Source: Deferribacteres bacterium (GTDB lineage: Bacteria > Zhuqueibacterota > Zhuqueibacteria > Zhuqueibacterales > Geothermadaptataceae). Taken from it: a stretch of 64,000 bases of DNA. The notes under the pieces were generated by a model. It worked only from the letters and a program-made list of their open reading frames with translations. It had not been told where the DNA came from and did no database searches. Position 1 is the first letter of the stretch, and each line of letters opens with the position of its first letter. Below are positions 26,711 to 35,528 of the stretch, one piece after another. Location: the NCBI GenBank assembly GCA_020633655.1, contig JACKDF010000004.1, positions 248,001-312,000 on the forward strand, written 5' to 3'. Both the position numbers and the translations under genes were made by a program.

Positions 26711-28440
26711 ATGCAAAGAACTGCATCTCGCACTGACAACCGCAGCGCGAACATTTTCACAATGCTCATCATCTTCTTCGCTGCAGCACTTCCAACGCAA
26801 TTATCAGGACAAGGTTATTTCTATTGGAATACGGCAGATAAAAGCAAACCCTGGGTTACAGAAATAAATCCTGCCATCGTTTCTTTTCAAAATACAGAAT
26901 TTTCGATTGGCCTGAAGCTTTTTCATGTTGGTTTTATCCCGGACAATGCTTTTGGCATGCGGGAAAGCCGCATCAGTTTCAGTGCACCTTTTTATCTCCC
27001 TTACGATATTGGTGTTGGCGTCGATATCCGGCATTTTACTGCAGGAATTTATTCCGAAATTTCGTCAGCGCTTCTGTTAAGCAGAGAAGTGTATCCCAAA
27101 TTATCCATCGGGGCTAAAATTGCCCTCGATCACCGCGGATTCGCGAAAGATCAATTCAATATCGTTGATCCGGACGATCCCCTCATCAACTCCAGTCTGG
27201 GTTTAAATGCATTAAATTTGGGTGGCGGTATTTACTGGGAGCCGGGTCAATTCCGACTCGGAATGGGCGTTGACCATTTGAATACGCCAAACGTTGGACT
27301 CATCGCAGAATCGGTGTATCCGAAAGAGGTAACCGGTGCGATTGGTTATGAAATCGGTATGTTCACTCCGACACTGTTGCTGCACGATAACGGCATTAAT
27401 ATCGAGTACGGATTCGCAATTTCATTCAATAAACCACAACTCGGCCAAATCCGTTTGGGATATGAAAAGACGATGCCGGTGAAACTGGAAGCAAGTTTGT
27501 CCCTTGATAAAAAATCGCAGTTGCATTATGGCGTTGATTTCCCCAACGAGGAACGAGTGGTGCTTCTTACGGGACACAGGAATTTATTTTTTCACGCATT
27601 CTTGCCAAAAAACCTATTATCGGACAACCTGAAATTCTGTTCTCCACAAACAAGCTGGATATTATTTACGAAACCCATGAGAGAATGCTTGATCCCGGCG
27701 TGATTGTCGCAGATATAAAAGAATCCAACGAATTGCTCGCGCAGTATTTCAACCCCAATGGCCACGATGAAGACATGGTTTTCATTAAAGCTGGCTCTCT
27801 TGGCGAGTATGAAACAGATGAAATCAAGCGCGACAGACATCTCAAATTGGTAAACCGCCTTGGGAAAAATCTTTACAAAAATCCAAAGATGAAAGTTGTT
27901 ATTTGGGCAAGTCAGGAAACCATCGACGATGCAAAAGAGATTTCCTATCTCCTGGAAACAAAAATTCGCATTCCGGAATACAGAATCAGCATCGCGAAAT
28001 TGCCACCACAGGCTGAAGTTGCCCTGGCTGGTTTTGTTCCCGGCAAGAAGATGAGCAAGCGCTTGCCTCCTCGATTATCCGAGGAGCAGGTGATGATCTA
28101 TTTCAATGTTGATACCAGAACGAGAAAAACTTACGGCTGGCAATTTGTGATCAAAGATTCCTATGGCAAGCCTGTTCGCATCTTTTCGGGTGATGGCAAT
28201 TTGCCCAAGTCCCTTTCCTGGGATTGGAAAGATATGGAGGGACATAATCTTGCCGGTGGCGTTTATACTGGATTCCTGAAAGTAAAGGCAAATAATACAG
28301 TCAATAGAAACGCCCAGTCCGCTGGATTGCCGGTGTATAATATCAAGCGTACAGTGAAAATGAAAATGACCCTGGACCGGGAAATTAATCTAACTGACCG
28401 AAAGACCGATTCAGAATCAGAAATACTTGATACAGAGTAA
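26711..28440 (+). CDS. PorP/SprF-like outer-membrane protein with periplasmic tail, split by one frameshift
   Basis: About 576 residues when joined. A signal peptide ends near QLSGQG. A ~270-residue barrel follows with typical PorP/SprF words: NPAIVSFQN near the start, then LINSSLGLNALNLGGGIYW and FRLGMGVDHLNTPNVGL. After about residue 300 comes a soluble part with a degenerate OmpA-like segment (LVNRLGKNLYKNPKMKVVIW). A FlgD-Ig-like end follows (YGWQFVIKDSYGKPVR, WDWKDMEGHNLAGGVY). The break is at the T runs of 27583-27592; one added T reads on as IFSRILAKKPIIGQPEILF. I start at ATG 26711, after AAAGGACG; earlier in-frame starts lack a signal peptide. It is the first gene of the block carrying ExbB and two ExbD genes. 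Confidence 0.75.
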
Positions 28441-28482
28441 TCGTAACAAATAAACCAAAAATAAAACCAAAGGAGTGACGAC

Positions 28483-29601
28483 GTGACTACATCCAGGAAT
28501 TATGGTTTGAACAAAAGTAAGTACAAAATTTTCGTTTTGTTCATGTTTTGTGCTCTCTTGTTGTTTGCTACAGAGGGATTTGCGCAAAAGAACAATAAAA
28601 ACAATGCAAATCAAAAAGCAAATTCAGAGCAGGTGACACAGAATGGGGAAGAGAATAATTCTCTTTCAGCATGGGATATTCTTGAAATGACAAGCTGGCT
28701 TTTTTGGCCTTTTGTCCTGGTAACTGCTGCTGGTATAACATTCATTTGTTATCGCGGATTAATTGAATATCGCGAGAAGGCCCGTTCGCAAGCAATTTTG
28801 CAGCAGAAGATCGAAGTTAAAGACCTGCGCAGAATTATTCGCACTGTTCAACAGGCACAGCCGAACCGTGCTTCCCGCTTATTACAGCAAATGGTTTCCA
28901 CGTTCAACAAGACTAAACGTGCTGAACCTATTAGTGCCGATGTAACCCAGTTCGTTAACGCGGAAAGAGAAGCTTACGAGACATTTAATCGTGTACTTGG
29001 CTTCTTGTCGGATACCGCAGGTGCTTTGGGACTGCTTGGAACGGTTTGGGGTATTTTTGAAACCTTCCACGGCGGAAAATTGGATGGACCAACAATTCTT
29101 ATGGGTATGAGTATTTCTCTTGTCACAACCCTCGTTGGTCTGTTGATCAGTTTGGCCCTCAATTTTGGCGGTACGAGTATCTTCGCTATTTTCAACCGCT
29201 ACATGAACATTTTGGTGAACCGTGCTGAAGAATTACGCCAGGCATTGTTGTATCTCGAATCCCGTCCAGGCAAAACTGGTGATAGAGCAGATATTCCGGT
29301 CGCAGCAGCTGCTCCGGTACAGGCGCAACCAGCAATGGAACGCAGACCCCGGCCAATGCCTGAAAATGGTGAAGCGTACCAGAATGGTAATTCCAAAAGA
29401 GCCCGGTTGGAACAAATGGCACGTGCTGAGCGCAAGCAACGCCGGTCTCAAGGTCACCCGCAAGCACCTGAGCAACAAGCCGCCGTGACTGAGGTAACTG
29501 AAGAACATTTAATGGCGAATCAACACCAGGGGATGCAGGCCATGCCTGACGTGTTCGCTCGACAAAATCAAAAATTTGATGAAGACGAGAACATCTGGTG
29601 A
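28483..29601 (+). CDS. MotA/TolQ/ExbB-family proton-channel subunit
   Basis: 372 residues. A cleavable-looking N-terminal signal (about 1-35, ending GFAQK) is followed by TM helices at about 66-88, 162-185 and 208-232. The family core reads FLSDTAGALGLLGTVWGIFETF and ILMGMSISLVTTLVGLLIS. ExbB/TolQ pentamers surround two ExbD/TolR subunits and use the proton gradient to drive an envelope process. The C-terminal ~100 residues are a polar, Pro/Gln-rich extension (RRPRPMPENGEAYQNGNS) that is unusual for the family. The start is GTG at 28483 with AAGGAG 7 bases upstream. Two ExbD-type genes lie 4 kb downstream on the same strand. Which process is powered is unknown. Confidence 0.88.
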   Translation: MTTSRNYGLNKSKYKIFVLFMFCALLLFATEGFAQKNNKNNANQKANSEQVTQNGEENNSLSAWDILEMTSWLFWPFVLVTAAGITFICYRGLIEYREKARSQAILQQKIEVKDLRRIIRTVQQAQPNRASRLLQQMVSTFNKTKRAEPISADVTQFVNAEREAYETFNRVLGFLSDTAGALGLLGTVWGIFETFHGGKLDGPTILMGMSISLVTTLVGLLISLALNFGGTSIFAIFNRYMNILVNRAEELRQALLYLESRPGKTGDRADIPVAAAAPVQAQPAMERRPRPMPENGEAYQNGNSKRARLEQMARAERKQRRSQGHPQAPEQQAAVTEVTEEHLMANQHQGMQAMPDVFARQNQKFDEDENIW

Positions 29602-29633
29602 AAAGTCGTTTTGAAATTGCAAAGGTAAAAATC

Positions 29634-30488
29634 ATGAAAACACATGCGATCAATATAGCCGATTCACACGGGAGTAGTTTACCACATTTCAGGATGAAAA
29701 GCTTTCTGATTTTGATGCTCTCTGCAGGTTTTATTGGAGCATTTACCACACCTACACAGGCATTTCAACTCCCGGCGAAAGTGTGGATATCTGGTCCGGA
29801 TTCCGCACTGGCCCCAAGTATAGATTTCAATCTGAATTTTAACGTTGGCACAAATCAGGATCCTGTCAATGATTTATTTGGAATCAGTTTTGAGCTACGT
29901 TATTCATCCAGCGAATTCCTTGAGTTTGTGGACCCTTTTGAAATTCATCCCGGAGGTTTTCTTTTGCCGGATGTGTATTTGTTCATGCGGCATGAACCGG
30001 AGAATGGCATCATTTATCTTGCTATAAGCAGAAAACGTGGTGCGCCGGAGCAATCCGGTAGCGGTGAACTTTTCTCGCTGCCTTTCCGTTTTGCGGATAA
30101 TGCACCAGAGAAATGGCGCACATGTTTTGTTATCACCGGCATTTTCGCAAACGACAGCAATGGAAATCAGATCCACGTCGACGCGGGAGAAACATTCTGC
30201 GTGCAAGTAAGAGAACCCCAACTCGATGTTCTTCCAAATCCCTTCACCCCCAACGGGGATGGCAAAAATGATGACCTCATTTTTGAGCGTGAAGGCGGTA
30301 TTCCGGAAAATTGGGTGATTACGATAATGGATCGTGCGGGACGCATAATCCGCAAATTGACAGACGGAGAAGACCGCTGGAATGGTCGTGATTCGAATGG
30401 AGCGTTGGTTCTGCCGGGAGCATATTTATATATCATTCGCGATGGAAATGAAATTATCCGCCGCGGTGTTCTGGGGATAATTCGATAA
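29634..30488 (+). CDS. Secreted protein with cohesin-like domain and gliding-type (CHU_C) C-terminal domain
   Basis: About 284 residues. A signal-like hydrophobic stretch lies near 24-43 (FLILMLSAGFIGAF). A beta-rich domain follows (about 50-195; DLFGISFELRYSS), like the cohesin/dockerin-associated fold repeated in the next gene. The C-terminal ~85 residues read LPNPFTPNGDGKNDD, then IMDRAGRIIRKL, WNGRDSNGALVLPGAYLYII. This is the gliding-motility-associated C-terminal domain used as a type IX secretion signal. A GTG at 29598, overlapping the ExbB stop, or an ATG at 29694 are alternative starts. Its place between ExbB and the VWA protein suggests a surface component of the same system. Confidence 0.72.
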   Translation: MKTHAINIADSHGSSLPHFRMKSFLILMLSAGFIGAFTTPTQAFQLPAKVWISGPDSALAPSIDFNLNFNVGTNQDPVNDLFGISFELRYSSSEFLEFVDPFEIHPGGFLLPDVYLFMRHEPENGIIYLAISRKRGAPEQSGSGELFSLPFRFADNAPEKWRTCFVITGIFANDSNGNQIHVDAGETFCVQVREPQLDVLPNPFTPNGDGKNDDLIFEREGGIPENWVITIMDRAGRIIRKLTDGEDRWNGRDSNGALVLPGAYLYIIRDGNEIIRRGVLGIIR

Positions 30489-30581
30489 TTAACAGGATGT
30501 TTATGACGTTAGCGACTAAATTAGCCGAAGATGAATTTTATGATTTCGTGCAGGTTTATCCGCACGAAGGAGTGGCGAAAA

Positions 30582-33422
30582 ATGAAAGCAATTAGAATAT
30601 CATTTGCAAAAAGCATCCGACTTCTGGGGACTTTGGCTTTGTTTATTTGTGGTGTGCAGTTCAATTCTCCTGTTTTAGGTCAGGACCTGAAAGTACAAAT
30701 AAGCCAAATCGATGCGGCACAGTTTCCGAACATCGCAACTTATCTTACGGTGCGGAATACGGAAGGGAATACAGTTGGGGGGCTGACTGAAGATAACTTT
30801 GAAGCCTACGAAGATGGGACGCGTGAACTTCCCATTACCGTTATTGAAATCACGGATAATTCGGAAGGCGTTAACGTGGTTTTGGTCATCGATCGCAGCA
30901 CGAGTATGTTGGGCACCCGCATGGATGACGCAATAGCCGCGGCACAGCACTTTGTGGCGCTCATGAACGATAAAGATCAGGCAGCGGTAGTCAGCTTTGC
31001 CAATACACCACGACTGGATAGTGGATTTACAAATGACCGGACCGCATTGACTGATGCAATCGGGCAAATTTTTGCGCAAGGTGGCACTGCGGTTTACGAT
31101 GCGCTCATTCGTGCCGCCGATGAAGCGGATAAAATAACTGGCCGGCGAGCGATTATTCTGCTGACCGATGGCGAGGACCGGCAGAGCTGGAATACCCTCG
31201 ATGCGGCTATCGCTCGAGTGATTGAGGTGGGTATCCCAGTATTTACCATTGGCCTTGATGTTGGCAGTACGGAAAAAGATGTACTCGGACGCATTGCTGA
31301 CGAAACCGGTGGTGTGTTCTATGATAGTCCCGATTCCGACGATCTCCTGGCTATTTATCAGATGATTTCGGAATTATTGCACCATTCCTACATCGTCTAT
31401 TACAATACCCACAATCCTGCACGCGATGGCACAATGCGTCACGTGGATATGATTGCCAACTATTTGACTTCCACAGGATCGGATACGGGCAGCTATCGTG
31501 CGCCTTTGGACGTTACCCCCTACGTGTTAACAACGAATGATGTACCGGTTCCCGGTCGCGAGTTTCGAGTAAACATCGTCGTTCCGGACAGTAGTGATCC
31601 TATTTTTGACATGCACCGTTTCGTCGCCCGTATTGGCTACGATCAACAGTTTATGACTCTCGTTACAGACGCCGGGAAAATTGGTGCAGGCACTGCGTGG
31701 GGAAGCAGCGATTCTTATACTTTTAGCTTCACCCCGAATGCCACCGAAGGTTATATCGATATTGTGATCGAGAAGAAAGCGGGACAGGCGCCCGTTCGCG
31801 GGCATGGTGAAATTGGTTTTATTACCTTTCTTATCGATCCCCAGGCACCGGATGGGCAAACATTGAACTTTACGTTTGATTCACTGGATACGTACAAAGC
31901 GAATGACATCCGTCTGGTTACAACGACCCTGGATTTATCCGTAAAAATTTTTGGCAACACGATAGTCGCGCTGAAGACCAACGAAACACCCAGTCCATCA
32001 AAAACATTTACGTTGTTTGCGAAAATACCGGAGTACAGCAGAGAGCTGCCGGCTACACGCAGTATGAAGTTCACCTTGCACTACAATCAGGACTATTTGT
32101 ATTTCCCTGATCCTGCAGGTGCGGCTTTTCTGCCAGGCGATATGTTGGGAAAAGCTGGTGAATATAGCATGGTTCCAGTACTAAATGCAGCAAATGGAAC
32201 AATTGAATTTGAATTAAACCGATTGGCAGGCTCAGCAATGATGAGCGGTCGCGGTGATTTGGTCAGCATTACGTTTCAAGTTTCGACAACATTACCTGAT
32301 AGCACACCGTTGGCCTTTATCATAGAAAATTTAAGCGGACTCGATGATTCAAATTGGGATATTCCGCTCATTCCTGAAAATTTAACCCTTAACAGTTACG
32401 GATTGATCGTCTGGCCTGGTGATACGAACAACAACGGTACGGTGGAGTTATCGGATGTGAATTTCCTCGGTGTTTCCTGGGGCGTCAATGGCCCGGGACG
32501 ATTAAATGAACCCGATGTGCTGGCCTGGAAAGCACAGTTAAGTGGCCGCTATGATTTATACAATGCCGCCTATGCCGATGCCGATGGCAGTACACAGATC
32601 GATGAACGTGATCTCATTCCAATCGCGATTAACTGGAATAAGAAACGCGATATGCAGCACCAGGCGATGAATAAGAGTGGTGTTGTAAAAACAGCTGCCG
32701 ATCCCGTTGGTGATATCGCAATTCGTATCCGTGAAGACGGAAGTGCTGAACATGCTTACCGAATGTATATTCGCCTTTTGAGTCAAAATCCAGAAACTGT
32801 GCGTGGATTCACATTTAAAGTAAAGCATAATTCAACCGCCATCAATCTGCTTCGGACGCTACCGGGCAATGTGTGGGAAGAAGAACCATTGACTTTTAGT
32901 TATTACTCCGCTGAACCAGAGGAAATATCCGCCTGCTTGATGCTCAGGCCTACTGCCGCTGATAATGTGGAAGACGGTATTCTCGCTGAAGTCTTGTTTT
33001 ATTCATCGAGCGAGCCTCAACCAGATATGTTCGAGTTTACACGTGTTGGGTTTATTGCCGCAAGCGGGCAAGTTTTTGAAAAGACAATCGATATTTCGAG
33101 CACAGTGAATAATTCAGCATCATTGCCGGAAGAATTTTCAGTGACGGCGGCATATCCGAATCCTTTTAATCCGGAAACACAGGTACGTTATTTTATGCCC
33201 GCAGCGGGTCAGGTGAAATTCACTGTCATTAATACGAATGGCCAAATTGTACGCCAGCATGAAGAATCAATTGCAAATGCGGGTGCATACTATTGGCATT
33301 GGAATGGGAAAGATGCAGCTGGAAATGCCGTTGCCAGTGGAGTTTATTTCTGGCAAATATCCGCACGAATGAACGATGGCACGAGCTATTTTAAAAACCA
33401 AAAAGTAACCTTAATGAAGTAA
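30582..33422 (+). CDS. Secreted VWA-domain protein with cohesin-like and dockerin-like regions and a sorting domain
   Basis: 946 residues. Signal peptide about 1-34 (ending VLGQD). A short beta domain is followed by a VWA domain at about 97-290 with an intact MIDAS: D104-x-S106-x-S108 in VLVIDRSTSM, and LLTDGED later. Two or three cohesin-like beta domains follow. A dockerin-like Ca2+ pair is visible (GDTNNNGTVELSDVNFLG, then YADADGSTQIDERDL) near 615-680. The C-terminus is a type IX-style sorting domain (AAYPNPFNPETQVRYFMP, ending KNQKVTLMK). VWA domains bind metal-dependent ligands, so a surface adhesin or ligand-binding part is likely. AAGGAG precedes the chosen ATG; an earlier in-frame ATG at 30531 would spoil the signal peptide. 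Confidence 0.85.
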   Translation: MKAIRISFAKSIRLLGTLALFICGVQFNSPVLGQDLKVQISQIDAAQFPNIATYLTVRNTEGNTVGGLTEDNFEAYEDGTRELPITVIEITDNSEGVNVVLVIDRSTSMLGTRMDDAIAAAQHFVALMNDKDQAAVVSFANTPRLDSGFTNDRTALTDAIGQIFAQGGTAVYDALIRAADEADKITGRRAIILLTDGEDRQSWNTLDAAIARVIEVGIPVFTIGLDVGSTEKDVLGRIADETGGVFYDSPDSDDLLAIYQMISELLHHSYIVYYNTHNPARDGTMRHVDMIANYLTSTGSDTGSYRAPLDVTPYVLTTNDVPVPGREFRVNIVVPDSSDPIFDMHRFVARIGYDQQFMTLVTDAGKIGAGTAWGSSDSYTFSFTPNATEGYIDIVIEKKAGQAPVRGHGEIGFITFLIDPQAPDGQTLNFTFDSLDTYKANDIRLVTTTLDLSVKIFGNTIVALKTNETPSPSKTFTLFAKIPEYSRELPATRSMKFTLHYNQDYLYFPDPAGAAFLPGDMLGKAGEYSMVPVLNAANGTIEFELNRLAGSAMMSGRGDLVSITFQVSTTLPDSTPLAFIIENLSGLDDSNWDIPLIPENLTLNSYGLIVWPGDTNNNGTVELSDVNFLGVSWGVNGPGRLNEPDVLAWKAQLSGRYDLYNAAYADADGSTQIDERDLIPIAINWNKKRDMQHQAMNKSGVVKTAADPVGDIAIRIREDGSAEHAYRMYIRLLSQNPETVRGFTFKVKHNSTAINLLRTLPGNVWEEEPLTFSYYSAEPEEISACLMLRPTAADNVEDGILAEVLFYSSSEPQPDMFEFTRVGFIAASGQVFEKTIDISSTVNNSASLPEEFSVTAAYPNPFNPETQVRYFMPAAGQVKFTVINTNGQIVRQHEESIANAGAYYWHWNGKDAAGNAVASGVYFWQISARMNDGTSYFKNQKVTLMK

Positions 33423-33432
33423 AAAATAGTAA

Positions 33433-33583
33433 CTCTGACGAGACTGTTGAAAAACGTGCAAGTTCGGACCCTGAGCTTGCTGAAGGGCCCGAACTTGAGC
33501 GTGGAACCGGGCGTTTCGACAAGCTCAACGTCCGGTTTATCCCTTTTCCGACAGTCTCGACAGGGTTCAAAACCCTGTCAGAG
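33433..33583. repeat. Composite palindromic repeat, copy A
   Basis: Outer inverted ends CTCTGAC (33433-33439) and GTCAGAG (33577-33583) enclose inner ends GAGACTGTTGAAAA and TTTTCCGACAGTCTC (33440 to 33558). The core has two hairpins: GGACCCTGAGCTTG against AAGGGCCC, and CCGGGCGTT against AACGTCCGG. A third, CAGGGTT/AACCCTG, lies at 33561-33577. Copies B and C are at 57892 and 61785. It sits between the VWA gene and the first ExbD gene. Confidence 0.8.
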
Positions 33584-33612
33584 CTTTGTAAATAAAAAAG
33601 GAAGAAAGAATT

Positions 33613-34016
33613 ATGGGAAACGGGAATTTAATGATTCGAATGATCGACGTTGTTTTCATCTTGCTGTTTGGGTTCATTGCCGTTTCACAAATCAGCAAAG
33701 CAGAAGCAATTGAGCCTTCAAAAGCACGGAAGCGGAAGAGAAAGCCCCGGAAGGCGCTTACATCACGATCATAAATGTACGAAGTGACGGTACTTTCAGC
33801 GCCGATGGCGGTGATCTTATTTTAAGAAGCCCCGAAGAGGTGAATCGCTTTCTCGTTGGTGAAATGAAAAGAGCGAAAAAAGATGATAAAAAACTTGGTG
33901 TTCGTATTCGTTCCGCCTGGGATGCGCCCTCAATTAAAACGCTGGCTGTTGCAAAAGTTTGTCGCGAGCTGGACATCCCCAAAGGGCTTGATGTCGTTAA
34001 AATAGAGCAATTTTAG
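33613..34016 (+). CDS. ExbD/TolR-family protein 1, split by one frameshift
   Basis: About 134 residues when joined. The N-terminal helix reads IRMIDVVFILLFGFIAVSQI, the ExbD/TolR transmembrane segment with its essential proton-carrying Asp. A periplasmic domain follows. The frame breaks at AAAA (33720-33723); one more A continues as STEAEEKAPEGAYITIINV and then DGGDLILRSPEEVNRFL to a stop at 34014. The restored length matches the neighbouring 131-residue ExbD, which supports a sequence error. The periplasmic part resembles the ExbD fold (VIKTLAVAKV-type helix, final VVKIEQF). It lies 11 bases before the second ExbD gene. It should pair with the ExbB protein encoded at 28483. Confidence 0.78.
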
Positions 34017-34027
34017 GAGATCGGGAA

Positions 34028-34423
34028 ATGGGAAATAAAACTATGATGCTGCGACTGATTGACGTTGCATTGATAATTTTACTGGGATTCATCGCAATCA
34101 GCAGACTGAAAACGGAGTACATTGATTTACCTGCTGCCGGAAATGCGGAGCCGAAGACCGATAGAACGGCAACAGCAACCTTGTACATCTATAAAAGTTA
34201 TTACGATTATGAGGTGGAAGGCAGAAAGCGCCGTGCCCGTTCAACGGATGAACTCGAGCGTGTTTTGCGGGGATCGAAATCGAGTTTACTGCAAAGCAGA
34301 ACGAAATTGATTGTTAGTATTGAGCCACATAAATCGAGTATCATGCAGAATCTTGTCGATGTTCTGGATATATGTCAACGCAACCAAATAGAGAAGAATT
34401 TTGATTATGACCGCATTAACTGA
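34028..34423 (+). CDS. ExbD/TolR-family protein 2
   Basis: 131 residues. The N-terminal helix, MMLRLIDVALIILLGFIAIS, keeps the conserved Asp of the ExbD/TolR proton path. It is followed by a linker and a periplasmic beta/alpha domain (ATATLYIYKSYYDYE; KLIVSIEPHKSSIMQNLVDV; final LDICQRNQIEKNFDY). It is clearly a paralogue of the preceding gene by length and by the first 30 residues, though the periplasmic domains differ. AGGAG precedes the ATG. The last 17 coding bases overlap the next gene, implying translational coupling. Confidence 0.82.
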   Translation: MGNKTMMLRLIDVALIILLGFIAISRLKTEYIDLPAAGNAEPKTDRTATATLYIYKSYYDYEVEGRKRRARSTDELERVLRGSKSSLLQSRTKLIVSIEPHKSSIMQNLVDVLDICQRNQIEKNFDYDRIN

Positions 34424-35489
34424 TTATATACGAAATCGGGAGAATCTGCTGCCGTTATCGACGTATATCGCATCAGGAATTCTCATCCTATTGTTCATAT
34501 TGCTTCATTTGTTCGGTTACACGAAGGCCATGGAGAAGATCGAACTTCGCAAGAAAATGGAAGTGCGCGAAATTATGAAATTGAGCTTTAAGCCAAAGGA
34601 TAAATCACCCAATCGCAAGCTTTCTGAAATTGCGAAAAAAATGCCTGATAATCCAAAAGCCAAAGTGGATCCCACTCCCAAACCGGAAAGCAAACCTTTG
34701 GTGAAAGCGCCGGATGTGCGTGAGCTACTGAAGGGATTAAACACAAAAGATCTAATTAAGAAGAAATCCGCGAATCGCCGCACGGTGCAAACGGCCAATA
34801 TAATGCCTGATGTGGGTATAAAAACGTCGAATCTGCGCACCAGTAAAAGCGTTCAAACGACGGATTTTAACGTGTCCTATAGCTCGACGCCCTCCGACCG
34901 GCCAAGTGGGAGACGTGCAGCTTCAGGTTCTTCCCAGGGGCAGGCGGTGTCAAGCGGCTCGGTGAGTCGTGGTTCCACCACAGGTACGGATAATGGAGTC
35001 TCCATCGCGGGCCGGGCTTCTTCACGCACGACGCGTGTGGCTGGAACCGGCGCAGCCGGTGCTTCGATTTCACTCCCATCCACCGGTGATGGCGATACAG
35101 ACGGTGGTTCCATCGATCTGCACGCTTTGATTCAATGGATGAAAAAACATCCCGGTGAAATTCCAAAATTGGTTGCTTATGAAATGGGACATGGCAGTAC
35201 GGATTTGTCATCGGCGGTCAATTTCACAATGGGTGGCAAAAGTTACACGTTTTATATCTCGTGTAATGAAAAAGAACTGCAGTTACGTGTCTGCCTTGTG
35301 GAGCGTAATACATTTATCCTGCTCAAAGATCAGGGTTTAACAGAGGAAAGCAATTACCTGACGACAGGTGATGTAATGCGCAATGGCGCCGCGATTCAGT
35401 CACTTATCAGTGCCCGCAAAGCGCCGGGTAACAAAGCGACCGAATTTTATGGGATTTTCTGGTCATGGTGGCAGAGTATTGATAACTAG
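34407..35489 (+). CDS. TonB-like trans-periplasmic membrane protein of unknown family
   Basis: About 360 residues. A short cytoplasmic N-terminus and one membrane helix (about 20-38, STYIASGILILLFILLHLFG) are followed by a long basic, Lys/Pro-rich segment (about 40-110, DPTPKPESKPLVKAP), a Ser/Gly/Thr-rich linker to about 225, and a globular C-terminal domain of ~130 residues (SIDLHALIQWMKKHPGEIP; KSYTFYISCNEKELQLRV). The layout is that of TonB/TolA energy transducers, but the C-terminal domain does not look like TonB_C, so the partner must differ. It overlaps ExbD 2 by 17 bases, the position of a transducer in tolQR-A or exbBD-tonB operons. The function is inferred from architecture and context. 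Confidence 0.7.
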   Translation: MTALTDYIRNRENLLPLSTYIASGILILLFILLHLFGYTKAMEKIELRKKMEVREIMKLSFKPKDKSPNRKLSEIAKKMPDNPKAKVDPTPKPESKPLVKAPDVRELLKGLNTKDLIKKKSANRRTVQTANIMPDVGIKTSNLRTSKSVQTTDFNVSYSSTPSDRPSGRRAASGSSQGQAVSSGSVSRGSTTGTDNGVSIAGRASSRTTRVAGTGAAGASISLPSTGDGDTDGGSIDLHALIQWMKKHPGEIPKLVAYEMGHGSTDLSSAVNFTMGGKSYTFYISCNEKELQLRVCLVERNTFILLKDQGLTEESNYLTTGDVMRNGAAIQSLISARKAPGNKATEFYGIFWSWWQSIDN

Positions 35490-35528
35490 ATTGGGATTAA
35501 GGTAATTTTGAAAGTTAAGGAGTTTGAG

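Noticed and set aside
33447..33713. 88-codon frame over the repeat before exbD 1
   Set aside because: It is made of the palindromic repeat and runs out of frame into exbD 1.
33713..33730. Programmed ribosomal frameshift in exbD 1 (and in the other split genes)
   Set aside because: None of the nine breaks has a standard X-XXY-YYZ slippery site with a following stem, and the affected families do not use recoding; base loss or gain in homopolymers is simpler.
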